Source: an uncultured Bacteroidales bacterium
GTDB lineage: Bacteria > Bacteroidota > Bacteroidia > Bacteroidales > Bacteroidaceae
Direction: 5' to 3'
Assembly: GCA_902760345.1 (NCBI GenBank)
Contig: CACWFY010000025.1
Location: forward strand, 2,225-40,876
Length of the DNA stretch: 38,652 bases
Part shown: piece by piece, positions 1 through 7,665 of the stretch
Layout of the letters: the number at the start of each line of letters is the position of its first letter
How positions within the stretch are numbered: the first letter of the stretch is position 1
Made by a program: the position numbers and the translations under genes
The notes under the pieces: model-generated
What the model saw: the letters and a program-made list of their open reading frames with translations, nothing else
Told to the model about the DNA's origin: nothing
Databases searched by the model: none

Positions 1-61
1 GGAAAATGACGGCAGCGAGCGTCACCACCAGCGTCAAATAGCGAAGTCTGATTGTGTTCAT
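1..61 (-). CDS. 5' end of a probable secreted protein (partial)
   Basis: Only the first 20 codons lie inside the window; the gene runs off the left edge on the minus strand. The reading MNTIRLRYLTLVVTLAAVIF has a short basic start followed by a hydrophobic stretch, as in a signal peptide or N-terminal membrane anchor. A perfect TAnnTTTG element (TATCTTTG, minus strand 97-90) lies about 30 bases upstream of the ATG, which supports both the start and the direction. No family can be assigned from so little sequence. Confidence 0.5.
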   Translation of the reverse strand, partial: MNTIRLRYLTLVVTLAAVIF

Positions 62-89
62 ATATCCATTTTTGGAGATTGTCCGTGTG

Positions 90-97
90 CAAAGATA
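90..97 (-). promoter_or_regulatory. Bacteroidota -7 promoter element for the left-edge gene
   Basis: TATCTTTG on the minus strand matches the TAnnTTTG consensus of the Bacteroidota primary sigma factor. It faces the partial gene starting at 61 and would give a leader of about 20 bases. No good TTTG -33 box is seen at the usual distance. Confidence 0.5.
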
Positions 98-107
98 CAA
101 AATAATT

Positions 108-135
108 CATAATGCATAATGCATAATTCATAATT
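108..135. repeat. 7-bp tandem repeat, four copies
   Basis: CATAATG, CATAATG, CATAATT, CATAATT follow each other without gaps in the AT-rich spacer between two divergent promoters. The function is unknown. It could be a slippage-prone spacer affecting promoter geometry, or simply a low-complexity tract. Confidence 0.8.
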
Positions 136-141
136 TTTATG

Positions 142-173
142 TTTCTTTTGTCTAAAAAAAATAAGTATCTTTG
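142..173 (+). promoter_or_regulatory. Promoter of the candidate structured RNA
   Basis: TATCTTTG at 166-173 is a perfect TAnnTTTG element. A TTTC at 142-145, twenty bases upstream, fits the -33 TTTG box with one mismatch. Transcription would begin near 180, just before the structured segment. Confidence 0.6.
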
Positions 174-179
174 CACCCC

Positions 180-333
180 TGACTTCGTCGATGCGTCACC
201 CTAATCGTATTTGAACGTGGAAATGGCTTTAAGCCCTTCCTCTATTTTTGCGTATCGGGCAGATAATAGCCCAGGTGGGGCGGCTGGTTGTACACCTTTT
301 CCACAAAAAGCCGCCATTCTTCCACGTTTTTTT
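180..333 (+). ncRNA. Candidate structured non-coding RNA, about 154 nt, family not recognised
   Basis: A dedicated promoter precedes this segment and no ORF of note lies in it. An outer perfect 9-bp stem pairs AACGTGGAA (214-222) with TTCCACGTT (320-328). It runs directly into seven T residues (327-333), as in an intrinsic terminator. The stem encloses GGGC/GCCC (257-260 with 269-272) and a perfect 7-bp GGCGGCT/AGCCGCC stem (279-285 with 309-315); a small GGC...GCC hairpin may form near 225-234. The next gene has its own -7 element at 398-405, so this appears to be a separate transcription unit. It is not tRNA, SRP RNA or tmRNA. A 6S-like RNA is considered unlikely because the 5' end does not pair with the 3' end. 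A leader or attenuator for the C10 peptidase remains possible. Confidence 0.55.
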
Positions 334-370
334 CATTCTTACTGATAAACTATCCTAAAAGTTCGGGCCT

Positions 371-405
371 TTTGAGCGGTTATTCCCGATAATTTGTTAC
401 CTTTG
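371..405 (+). promoter_or_regulatory. Promoter of the C10 peptidase gene
   Basis: TACCTTTG at 398-405 matches TAnnTTTG exactly. A TTTG at 371-374 lies 23 bases upstream, slightly longer than the usual 19-21. The predicted start near 412 gives a leader of about 40 bases before the ATG at 453. Confidence 0.55.
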
Positions 406-452
406 CGGCTTCTTAGAAAGCATTCTGTCAGAAATGACAAGCAATTGACAAC

Positions 453-3386
453 ATGAAGATAAAAAGGAGTTTACTCTCACTCTGCACCCTGCTAACCACG
501 CTGATGATGTGGGCTGGCCCCGTCAGTCAGGAACAGGCCTGCGAGGTGGCCCGGCAGTGGCTGAGCACACAAAACGGCGCAATGCGCAGGTCCGCCGCCA
601 TGCTGCCGCTCGAGGTGAAAACCGTGATGGGCGCTACCGACGAGCGCCAGCAGCCATTGCTGTATGCCGTGAACATCGGACAGCAGCAGGGCTACGTGGT
701 AGTGAGCGGCGACGACCGTCTGCGCCCTGTGCTGGCCTATAGCGACAAGGGTACGTATAGCGACGAGGCGGTGCCAGCAAATATGCGCGTGTGGTTGGAG
801 GGCTATGTGCGCGAGATGCAGTGGCTCAGCCAGCATGACTACGAGGGTGTGACCACCGCGGCCGCCGATGCCAGCCGCCGTAGCGGCGTGAAGGTGGCCA
901 TCGCCCCGATGGTGACTACGCAGTGGAATCAGGGTGCACCGTACTATTACTATTGCCCGATATATCAGGACGAATACTGCGTGGTAGGCTGTGTGGCGAC
1001 GGCCATGGCGCAGGTTGTCAACTACCATGCTCAGCGTAAGGCCATTCCTACGACGCTGCTGAAGGATATCCCTGCATATACCTCCACTTCGAATAAGATA
1101 GCAGTGCCCGCTATTGGCAAGGATACTGCCCTCGTGGCTTGGAGCGAGCTGAAGGATACCTATGCCAAGACGCTGAAGGTGGCCGACGAAGGCGTGAGGG
1201 CTGTCAACAAGCTGTCGCAGGTTTGCGCATCGGCCGTCAGCATGAACTACCGCCCAACGTCGTCAGGAGCCAACAGCGAGGCCATTGCTCCAGCGCTGAA
1301 AGACTATTTCGGATTCAGCGAGACCACCCAGCTGGTGGTGCGCGACAACTATACCATTGCTAACTGGATAGAATTGATATACAGCGAGTTGGCCAGTGGA
1401 CGACCCGTGCTCTACAGCGGACACTCGAGTGGCGGTGGCCATGAGTTTGTGATTGACGGCTACGACGTCAATGAGCTGTTTCACGTCAATTGGGGCTGGG
1501 GCGGCAGCAACGACGGATACTTCGCGCTGAGCGTGCTCAACCCAGGCGACAACAGCGGCATCGGAGCCAGCAGCACGACCGACGGCTATAGCTACGATCA
1601 GGATGCAACGATAGGTATTCAGTATGGTAGTAACGACCCTGTGGCCAGCATTGAAACGCGTGGCACGACCCCTCGCGTGGTGAGTCTGGAAGCCACCAGC
1701 GGCCTCACCATCAGCGGCGAGCCTTATACCCTGCATCCGCAAACGCTGACCGTGACGCTGAAGAACAATAGCGACGACGAGTTCTATGGTCCGCTGCACT
1801 TCTTTATGAGCACCGATGAGAATAAAAAAGGAAATGCTAAGCAGCGCTGTGGGGTGACCATCGTCAAGGGTGCCACCGAGACGGTGAGCTTCAGCTTTAC
1901 GCCTACGGCGGCAGGCAAATATTATGTGTGGGTGACGACTGACACCGGTGGCTCGGACGTGGTGGCGTCGACGAGTGTCGACATCAGCGCGTTTGCTACG
2001 CCCACCACGGTGACGGGTCCGCTGATGTTCAGCTTCATGGTGCCCGACGACGTTGACCCCACATCGTGGAGCAACGCCGACGACGTTATCACCGCTGACG
2101 TCTATGCGAAGAAAGTACGACTGGCCCCCAAGGTGAAGAATGTCAGTAGCGAGGAGATTACGACCGGCATCGGTTTCCAGCTATACCGTAAAGATGGCGA
2201 AAGCTGGGTGCTCGACGCCGAGCCAAAGAGACAATTCTCATCGACCAAGACCCACACAATGAAGCCTGGCGACGAGGTGCGCTTCTCGGCCATGACCTTC
2301 AACGATGTGGTGCCTGGCGAATACAAGATGGTGTTGTCGACGGTGGTTGGCGAGAAAGTGGGCGACGTAGACAACCGTGTGTTTACCGCCAGCGACGAGC
2401 GCTACCATCTGAACGTCGTAAATGGCTTTGTGGTGAACACCACGACAGGCGATAAGACGTATGCCAAGGTGACTGAGGGCACGGTGGTGACACCCGACAA
2501 TGCGTTGGCCGTCGACCTGACGAACGTCAGCTTTACCGACATCACGACCAACAGCAATCCCAACACCTTATATATATTGAGTGATGCGCAAGAGACCCCT
2601 GCGTCGCTCACGGACAAGAACGTCGTGAAGAACGGTGTGGCCGAAAGCATCAGCATCACCGACGACTATGGCTTCTGTGCACCTGTCGACTTCACCGCCA
2701 ACAGCGTGAGCTATACGCGTACGTTCAACAAATTCTATGACGGCGGCCAGAATTGGTCGACCATCGTGCTGCCCTTTGCCGCCACACAGGTGAGCAACAG
2801 CGAGCGTACTCTGCCATGGGACAAGGCCCATCGCCGCTTCTGGCTGATGCAATTTAGTGGCGAGTCGGGTAGTGCACTCGAGTTTACCACCGCCCCCACA
2901 ACGTTACAGGCTTACACGCCCTACCTGATAGCACTGCCTGGCGACGCCTATGGCGCCAGCTTCTCGCTGGTAGGCAAGTCTACGCTGACCTTCTCGGCCA
3001 CCAATGCCACCGTCAAGGCAGGCACGCAGGCCGCTACGGTGGGCACCACGTATAAGATGACGGGCACGCTGTTGGCTGAGAGCGGGCTGAGCTACGTGTA
3101 TATCCTGAACGACGTGACAGGCACCGAGTGCGGCAACCGCTTTGTCAAGACTACCGAGAGTGGCAGCGTCGCTCCCTTCCGTGCGTACATCGAACCAACG
3201 TCGGCTATGCCTCGTGCACAACAGCTTTCTATCACGTTTGGGCAGACGACAGGCATGGGCGACACTTTGCGTCTAAATGATAAAGGAGAAACGACAAATG
3301 ATAGTGTCTACGACCTGCAAGGACGTCGCGTGGCCAACCCATCGAAGGGTATATATATAGTAAATGGTAAAAAAATCATAAGGTAA
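453..3386 (+). CDS. Secreted C10 family (streptopain/SpeB-like) cysteine peptidase
   Basis: A 977-residue papain-fold cysteine endopeptidase, made as an exported pro-enzyme. A signal peptide (about 1-21) is followed by a Spi-type inhibitory prodomain (about 22-130). The catalytic Cys is about residue 180, in GCVATAMAQ. The catalytic His is about residue 330, in GGGHEFVIDGY, and is followed by the family's NWGWGG motif near the end of the catalytic domain (about 395). The spacing of about 150 residues matches SpeB. Roughly 450 further residues are Ig/adhesin-like and Thr/Val/Asp rich. The C terminus carries a short YDLQGRRV...GIYIVNGKK motif common on surface and secreted proteins of Prevotella; it resembles a minimal sorting tail, possibly for a type IX system. 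It is followed after 5 bases by a small peptide gene. Substrate unknown. Confidence 0.92.
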   Translation: MKIKRSLLSLCTLLTTLMMWAGPVSQEQACEVARQWLSTQNGAMRRSAAMLPLEVKTVMGATDERQQPLLYAVNIGQQQGYVVVSGDDRLRPVLAYSDKGTYSDEAVPANMRVWLEGYVREMQWLSQHDYEGVTTAAADASRRSGVKVAIAPMVTTQWNQGAPYYYYCPIYQDEYCVVGCVATAMAQVVNYHAQRKAIPTTLLKDIPAYTSTSNKIAVPAIGKDTALVAWSELKDTYAKTLKVADEGVRAVNKLSQVCASAVSMNYRPTSSGANSEAIAPALKDYFGFSETTQLVVRDNYTIANWIELIYSELASGRPVLYSGHSSGGGHEFVIDGYDVNELFHVNWGWGGSNDGYFALSVLNPGDNSGIGASSTTDGYSYDQDATIGIQYGSNDPVASIETRGTTPRVVSLEATSGLTISGEPYTLHPQTLTVTLKNNSDDEFYGPLHFFMSTDENKKGNAKQRCGVTIVKGATETVSFSFTPTAAGKYYVWVTTDTGGSDVVASTSVDISAFATPTTVTGPLMFSFMVPDDVDPTSWSNADDVITADVYAKKVRLAPKVKNVSSEEITTGIGFQLYRKDGESWVLDAEPKRQFSSTKTHTMKPGDEVRFSAMTFNDVVPGEYKMVLSTVVGEKVGDVDNRVFTASDERYHLNVVNGFVVNTTTGDKTYAKVTEGTVVTPDNALAVDLTNVSFTDITTNSNPNTLYILSDAQETPASLTDKNVVKNGVAESISITDDYGFCAPVDFTANSVSYTRTFNKFYDGGQNWSTIVLPFAATQVSNSERTLPWDKAHRRFWLMQFSGESGSALEFTTAPTTLQAYTPYLIALPGDAYGASFSLVGKSTLTFSATNATVKAGTQAATVGTTYKMTGTLLAESGLSYVYILNDVTGTECGNRFVKTTESGSVAPFRAYIEPTSAMPRAQQLSITFGQTTGMGDTLRLNDKGETTNDSVYDLQGRRVANPSKGIYIVNGKKIIR

Positions 3387-3391
3387 AAAAG

Positions 3392-3526
3392 ATGAAAAAA
3401 AGTTATGTCATTCCAAAGGTAAACGTCGTACGGCTGACGGACTGCAGACTCCTGGCGGGGTCGATACAAGATGCTGGCCTGCCTGATGCTACACCGCCAA
3501 GCTTATCCGACACAGACGTTGAATAA
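3392..3526 (+). CDS. Small MKK...LLAGS peptide (44 aa) behind the C10 peptidase
   Basis: A 44-codon ORF starts 5 bases after the peptidase stop, with A-rich sequence ahead of it, so it is probably translated from the same message. The product begins MKKSYVIPKV, continues to an RLLAGS motif around residues 19-24, and ends in an acidic Pro/Ser/Asp-rich tail. Short Bacteroidales proteins with this layout (MKK-Y--P at the start, L-L-A-G-S in the middle, acidic tail) are frequently found behind secreted proteins and have no known role. The A-G-S motif recalls Gly-Gly/Gly-Ser leader cleavage sites, but that is inference. The reading is short enough that chance must be considered; the start context and family-like pattern argue for a real gene. 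Confidence 0.55.
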   Translation: MKKSYVIPKVNVVRLTDCRLLAGSIQDAGLPDATPPSLSDTDVE

Positions 3527-3538
3527 GTATTCCGATTG

Positions 3539-3570
3539 TTTCGCTATATCGGAAATAATGTTTATCTTTG
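3539..3570 (+). promoter_or_regulatory. Promoter of the exbB operon
   Basis: TATCTTTG at 3563-3570 is a perfect TAnnTTTG element, with TTTC at 3539-3542 twenty bases upstream as a near-match -33 box. Transcription would start near 3577, giving a leader of about 11 bases before the ATG at 3588. This placement argues against the longer upstream reading of exbB. Confidence 0.65.
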
Positions 3571-3587
3571 CACAAAATTTGAAACGG

Positions 3588-4427
3588 ATGAAAAGACTAT
3601 TACTATTTTTCTCGCTGCTCTGTCTGCTGACTGTCGTGCCGGCACAAGCACAGCAGGTGCACCCCAAGGACACGACAACCGCACAGACCGTGGTCGACAC
3701 GCTGGCAGCCGACTCGCTGATGTCGCTGGCCGATGCCGACCTGGAGGAGGCTGACGCGGATATGGCTGGTGAGGGCGGTTCGCTGCACAAGCAGCTGAAG
3801 CGGAAGTTCATCGAGGGCTCGGCAGGCTTTATGTCGCTGGTGGCCCTGGCCTTGGTGCTGGGCTTGGCGTTCTGTATCGAGCGTATCGTCTTCCTGACGC
3901 TGTCGGAGGTGAACACGCGCAAGCTGATGAAGGACGTCGACGAACGGCTGGCGCACGACGATGTGGAGGGTGCAAAGACACTGTGTCGTAATACGCGCGG
4001 ACCGGTGGCGAGCATCTGCTACCAGGCGCTGATGCACATCAAGGAGCCACTGGAGCAGATAGACCGCCAGCTGACCAACTACGGTGAGGTGCAGTTGACG
4101 CAGATGGAGAAAGGCTGTTCGTGGATACGCCTCTTTATTACCGTTGCACCTTCATTGGGATTCCTCGGCACGGTGATTGGTATGGTGATGGCCTTCGACC
4201 AGATACAGACGGCGGGCGACATCTCGCCGGCCATCGTGGCACGCGGCATGAAGGTGGCACTGATCACCACCATCTTCGGTATCATCGTAGCCATCGTCCT
4301 GCAATTCTTCTACAGCTATATCCTGTCGAAGATACAACGCCTGACGGCACAGATGGAAAACAGCGCCATCGTGCTGATGGATGCCGTCGCTGAATATAAA
4401 ACGAGAAACGAAAGAAAGGAGAAATAA
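3588..4427 (+). CDS. exbB: MotA/TolQ/ExbB proton channel family protein
   Basis: A 279-residue inner-membrane component of a proton-motive-force-driven energiser of the ExbB/ExbD type. It normally powers TonB-dependent outer-membrane transport. The first 23 residues look like a signal sequence (MKRLLLFFSLLCLL...AQA) and are followed by an Asp/Ala/Glu-rich linker. Three hydrophobic segments follow: about 75-100, about 180-205 (FITVAPSLGFLGTVIGMV, the conserved ExbB core) and about 225-250. The start at 3588 is chosen because the -7 element lies just upstream and a clean signal sequence begins there; the frame is open for 39 more codons. It heads an operon with a 40-residue protein and two ExbD proteins. 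No TonB gene is in the window. Confidence 0.88.
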   Translation: MKRLLLFFSLLCLLTVVPAQAQQVHPKDTTTAQTVVDTLAADSLMSLADADLEEADADMAGEGGSLHKQLKRKFIEGSAGFMSLVALALVLGLAFCIERIVFLTLSEVNTRKLMKDVDERLAHDDVEGAKTLCRNTRGPVASICYQALMHIKEPLEQIDRQLTNYGEVQLTQMEKGCSWIRLFITVAPSLGFLGTVIGMVMAFDQIQTAGDISPAIVARGMKVALITTIFGIIVAIVLQFFYSYILSKIQRLTAQMENSAIVLMDAVAEYKTRNERKEK

Positions 4428-4428
4428 A

Positions 4429-4551
4429 ATGGCTGAGGCAGGTAACATACTATTGGCAGAGGTGATGCTCTGGGTGATGTACATTGTGCTGGCAGCAGCC
4501 ATTGTAACGGTGGTCGTATCGGCCATACACTCTTTCAGAACGGAGCATTAA
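4429..4551 (+). CDS. Small single-pass membrane protein inside the exb operon (40 aa)
   Basis: The ORF begins one base after the exbB stop, behind an AAAGGAGAAA ribosome-binding site, and ends two bases before the next ATG. Such tight packing strongly suggests a translated gene. The product starts MAEAGNILLAEVMLWVMYIV and has one hydrophobic helix spanning about residues 7-32, then a short polar end (HSFRTEH). It could be an accessory subunit of the ExbB/ExbD complex, but nothing in the sequence shows this. I do not recognise a named family. Confidence 0.7.
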   Translation: MAEAGNILLAEVMLWVMYIVLAAAIVTVVVSAIHSFRTEH

Positions 4552-4553
4552 GC

Positions 4554-4988
4554 ATGAACTTTCGTCGCAGAAACAGAGAGGTTCCTGAACTGAACACCAC
4601 GTCGACAGCCGACATCTCGTTTATGTTGCTGGTGTTCTTCCTGGTCACGTCGTCGATGGATACCGACAAAGGACTGGGACGCACGCTGTCGCCCATGGAC
4701 GAACAGCAGCAGGAACAGCGCGACATACAGCGGCAGAACGTGTTGCAGATACGTATCGACGACAATGACGCCCTCTACTGTGACGACCAGCCCGTTACGT
4801 TACAGCTGTTACAGCAACAAGTGGAGTCGTTCCTGGCTTCGCGGCTGACGAAGCAGTATATCATTGCCGTAGAGACGGGGCGCAAGACGAGCTACAACGC
4901 CTATTTCGAAATGCAGAACGCCATCGTGGCAGCGCATAAGAAGCTGAACTGCTATCCGATGAGAATACAGGAGGGGGTGCGCGAATGA
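4554..4988 (+). CDS. exbD: ExbD/TolR family biopolymer transport protein (first copy)
   Basis: A 144-residue inner-membrane protein with a short basic cytoplasmic start, a single membrane helix (about 20-42, ISFMLLVFFLVTSSMD) and a periplasmic domain. The Asp in the helix region (TADISFMLLVFF) is the position expected for the proton-carrying Asp of ExbD/TolR. The motif PELNTTSTADISFMLLVFFL is typical of the Bacteroidota ExbD pair. It overlaps the following exbD by four bases (ATGA), which indicates translational coupling. Confidence 0.88.
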   Translation: MNFRRRNREVPELNTTSTADISFMLLVFFLVTSSMDTDKGLGRTLSPMDEQQQEQRDIQRQNVLQIRIDDNDALYCDDQPVTLQLLQQQVESFLASRLTKQYIIAVETGRKTSYNAYFEMQNAIVAAHKKLNCYPMRIQEGVRE

Positions 4989-5479
4989 GCAGGTTCAGAC
5001 GACAACAGACACGCGACGTGCCAGGACTGAATCTGGCAGCCATGCCCGACCTGATCTTTACGGTGCTGTTCTTCTTTATGATTGTCACGCACATGCGGCA
5101 TGTTGAAACCAAGGTGCACTACCAGGTGCCGCAGGGCTCGGAAGCCGTGAAAGACGTGCGCAAGGCAGGACTGGTGTATATCCTCATCGGCAAACCTATC
5201 GACGCACAGGGCCGTGTCATCTCTGACGACGTGCGCATACAGATGGGCAACCGCTATGTGACGGTCGACGAGATAGGCTCGCTGATTGACGAGGAGCGTG
5301 CGAAGATGGACGAAGACGAGCGCCGCCACCTGACCGTTTCCATTCGTGCCGACCGCGAAACGCCCATGGGAATCATCAACGACGTGAAGCAAGCCCTGAG
5401 ACGTGCGGGTGCGCTGAACATCAACTATTCGGCAACAGAAAAACGTAATAATTCGAAAGCAATCGTAGGCGAAAAGTGA
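4985..5479 (+). CDS. exbD: ExbD/TolR family biopolymer transport protein (second copy)
   Basis: A 164-residue partner of the preceding ExbD. It has a basic N terminus (MSRFRRQQTRDVPGLNLAAM), the conserved PDLIFTVLFFFMIVTHM helix around residues 20-40 with the key Asp, and a periplasmic domain with alternating charged and hydrophobic stretches ending in a poorly conserved Lys-rich tail. Two non-identical ExbD proteins behind one ExbB is the usual Bacteroidota arrangement. Its stop codon lies within the loop of the terminator-like hairpin at 5469-5495. Confidence 0.87.
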   Translation: MSRFRRQQTRDVPGLNLAAMPDLIFTVLFFFMIVTHMRHVETKVHYQVPQGSEAVKDVRKAGLVYILIGKPIDAQGRVISDDVRIQMGNRYVTVDEIGSLIDEERAKMDEDERRHLTVSIRADRETPMGIINDVKQALRRAGALNINYSATEKRNNSKAIVGEK

Positions 5480-5495
5480 TTTTTTATCGCTTTTT
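5469..5495 (+). terminator. Putative terminator of the exb operon
   Basis: GCGAAAA at 5469-5475 can pair with TTTTTATCGC at 5481-5490, with a small bulge, followed by five T residues. The exbD stop codon lies in the loop. The imperfect stem makes this moderate evidence only. Confidence 0.45.
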
Positions 5496-5527
5496 GTTGT
5501 CTTTATCAATTATTTGTCTTATCTTTG
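5493..5527 (+). promoter_or_regulatory. Promoter of the Lrp/AsnC regulator gene
   Basis: TATCTTTG at 5520-5527 is a perfect TAnnTTTG element. Upstream are TTTG at 5493-5496 (23-base spacing) and the overlapping GTTG at 5496-5499 (20-base spacing). The start near 5534 gives a leader of about 20 bases. Confidence 0.6.
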
Positions 5528-5554
5528 CAAATGATAATAAAGTAAACAAAGATA

Positions 5555-6040
5555 ATGGCTATACAGAAACTTGACAATTTGGACAAGCAGATACTGAGAA
5601 TGGTATCTGAAGATGCGCGTGTGCCTTTCCTGGAAGTGGCAAGAGCCTGTAACGTTAGCGGTGCAGCGATTCATCAGCGTATTGCAAAACTGACGTCGAT
5701 GGGTGTGCTGCAAGGCTCGCAGTTTGTCATCAATCCTGAGAAGATAGGCTATGAGACTTGTGCCTATATGGGTCTGAACCTGAAGAATCCAGAAAATTTC
5801 GACCGCGTTCTGGAGGAGTTGAAGAAGATTCCCGAGGTGACGGAGTGCCACTATACAACGGGTAACTTCGATATGTTTATCAAAATCTATGCGAAGAACA
5901 ACCACCATCTGCTGACGATGATTCACGACCGCCTGCAACCCTTGGGGTTGTCCAGTTCGCAGACGCTGATATCGTTCTATTCGGCCTTTGAGCGGCAGCT
6001 ACCAGTTACCAGCTTAGGCCAAGAAACGGACGACGAATAA
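5555..6040 (+). CDS. Lrp/AsnC family transcriptional regulator
   Basis: A 161-residue DNA-binding regulator, full length for the family. The N-terminal winged helix-turn-helix (about 5-60) has the family start LDNLDKQILRMVSEDARVPFLEVA, with the recognition helix in VSGAAIHQRIAKL. A RAM/ligand-binding domain follows (about 65-145: VLEELKKIPEVTECHYTTGNFDMFIKIYAKN). These proteins sense amino acids or related metabolites and form octamers. The gene is monocistronic, with its own promoter and a different type of gene on each side, so its targets cannot be read from context. Confidence 0.92.
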   Translation: MAIQKLDNLDKQILRMVSEDARVPFLEVARACNVSGAAIHQRIAKLTSMGVLQGSQFVINPEKIGYETCAYMGLNLKNPENFDRVLEELKKIPEVTECHYTTGNFDMFIKIYAKNNHHLLTMIHDRLQPLGLSSSQTLISFYSAFERQLPVTSLGQETDDE

Positions 6041-6096
6041 AAACAATAAACAATAACGAAGACCCTGATTTATTACTAGCCTAAAACATATTGCTT

Positions 6097-7622
6097 ATGA
6101 AGACAAATCGACTACTCATTACGCTACTGCTCGTCGCAATGACTGTGCAGGTAGCGCTGGCCGACGAAATCAAGATTGTCGGACAGAACGTACAAAACTT
6201 TTTCTATTCGCTGGACGACTCCAGAACTCAGACCAACAGCATTCCTATCAGCAACTACAACACAGAAGCTGGACGTACCGCCAAACTGAATGCTATCATC
6301 GAAAAACTGTCGGTCTATTCGGCAGACATCTATGCCTTCAACGAAGTGGAATGTCATCCAGAAGTATTGAAACTGCTGGCACAAGCAAGACCTATCAGGC
6401 AGTAAACGACAATCTGACTGCTGATGCAGGATACATCAAGTCGGGCTTTATCTACAATACGGCAACAATCGAAACATTAGGCAGCAATGTTTCCACTGCA
6501 GTAGGCTATACCTATACTTATCCATACCAAATGCGTATGCAAGCCTTTAAGAGCAAGGCTTCGGGTGAGATTTTTGTGCTGAGCATGAACCACTTCAAGG
6601 CCAGTACGAGTGATGATATTAATGTTGATATCGAAAAGAGAAAGCAGAATGCGGCTTCATTGCTTCAAGGTTTGGGCGCCGCTGCTGCTATTGATTCCGA
6701 TATTCTGATTATGGGAGACCTTAATGCTGAAATAGATGAGGAGAGTCTACAGCAAATTATCAATGCTGGTTATGAGGAACAACTATTGAAGTATTACACA
6801 GGAGCAATGTATACGCATTGCTATGGTGATGGCTCGCTTATTGACCACGTGATGGCCAACAATACCATGGCGGCACAAGTAAAAAATGCTGAGATTATGC
6901 ACGTCGCTAATGTTTGTTCGACAGGCAGCAAGTGGAATGCTTATTCCGACCACGATCCATATATGGTCACTCTCGACCTCAAAGAAAGCGAATTCCAATG
7001 TGTGGATATTGCCTTTAGTGAGTCTTTCTCTGATGACTTTGGAAAGTTTAGCACAGTGAATGTGGCAGGAACGAAGAATTGGTTTGTTAACACCTCCTAT
7101 CACTATGCTAATATGAATGCCTATGGCGATGGGGTCAACGACGATTGGCTAATCTCGCCTAAGTTTGATCTCCGTCAGAAGAGCAGTGCTACACTGAAGT
7201 TTAACCATTGTGCTGGTTATGGCGTGAGAGATAACTGGATAAATGAGATGAAGGTACTTGTTTCTGACAACTATTTCGATCATCTGGGTAACCCTGGTGA
7301 TGCCACATGGACTGACCTTGGAGCAGCCTTTGATACTTCTGGTAATTGGAAATGGAAGAACAATACCATTACGATTCCTTCCCAGTTTATCGGAAAGGAT
7401 AAAGTGTATGTTGCATTCCATTATACTTGTAGTGATTCCAATATTCCATCATGGGAAGTCAAAAATGTTGAGTTGACAGCAACATGTACGGAGACAGGCA
7501 TTCATACTGTAAGTGCTGAACGTTGGATTGGTGGTTTCCGTAAGGTGATGGAGAACGGACGACTGGTGATTATGACGCCTGACGGCAAGCGGTACACGCT
7601 GCAAGGCATCGAGCAACGATAA
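6097..7622 (+). pseudogene. Secreted endonuclease/exonuclease/phosphatase protein, frameshifted
   Basis: Two overlapping frames together encode one protein. The first (6097-6405) has a signal peptide (MKTNRLLITLLLVAMTVQVALA), the GQNVQNFF strand and the catalytic-Glu motif AFNEVE. The second, joined near 6370-6395, supplies SMNHFKA, the MGDLNAEID motif, LIDHVMAN and SDHDPY, which are the remaining metal-binding and catalytic signatures of the exonuclease/endonuclease/phosphatase fold. After about 210 residues comes a jelly-roll carbohydrate-binding-like domain (DDWLISPKFDL...) and a short C-terminal tail (GKRYTLQGIEQR). The frame change equals loss of one base (or a multiple of three plus one), and a few residues seem missing at the join. 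All catalytic motifs survive, so this is either a recent pseudogene or a sequencing/assembly error. Likely role: periplasmic or surface nuclease or phosphodiesterase. Confidence 0.8.
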
Positions 7623-7636
7623 GCAAAGTAAAATAG

Positions 7637-7665
7637 ATGAGCGGACTCTTAACGGGTCCGCTCAT
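7637..7665 (-). terminator. Hairpin over the folA stop codon
   Basis: A perfect 10-bp stem (ATGAGCGGAC at 7637-7646 with GTCCGCTCAT at 7656-7665) has the folA stop codon in its 9-base loop. The T tract behind it on the minus strand is weak. It lies between convergent genes and may serve both. Confidence 0.5.

Noticed and set aside
180-333. Possibility that the structured RNA is 6S RNA, tmRNA or SRP RNA
   Set aside because: The 5' end does not pair with the 3' end as in 6S RNA, it is too short for tmRNA, and the conserved SRP tetraloop region was not found.
492-1028. Long minus-strand ORF inside the C10 peptidase gene
   Set aside because: It lies fully inside a recognised gene, has no motifs and reflects its codon bias; several similar antisense ORFs occur in other genes of the window.
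3471-3587. Longer start for exbB
   Set aside because: The promoter -7 box lies at 3563-3570, within that extension, and the signal-like start begins at 3588.
6340-6420. Programmed -1 frameshifting in the EEP gene
   Set aside because: No X-XXY-YYZ slippery site or following stable stem was recognised at the overlap, and residues appear to be missing at the join.
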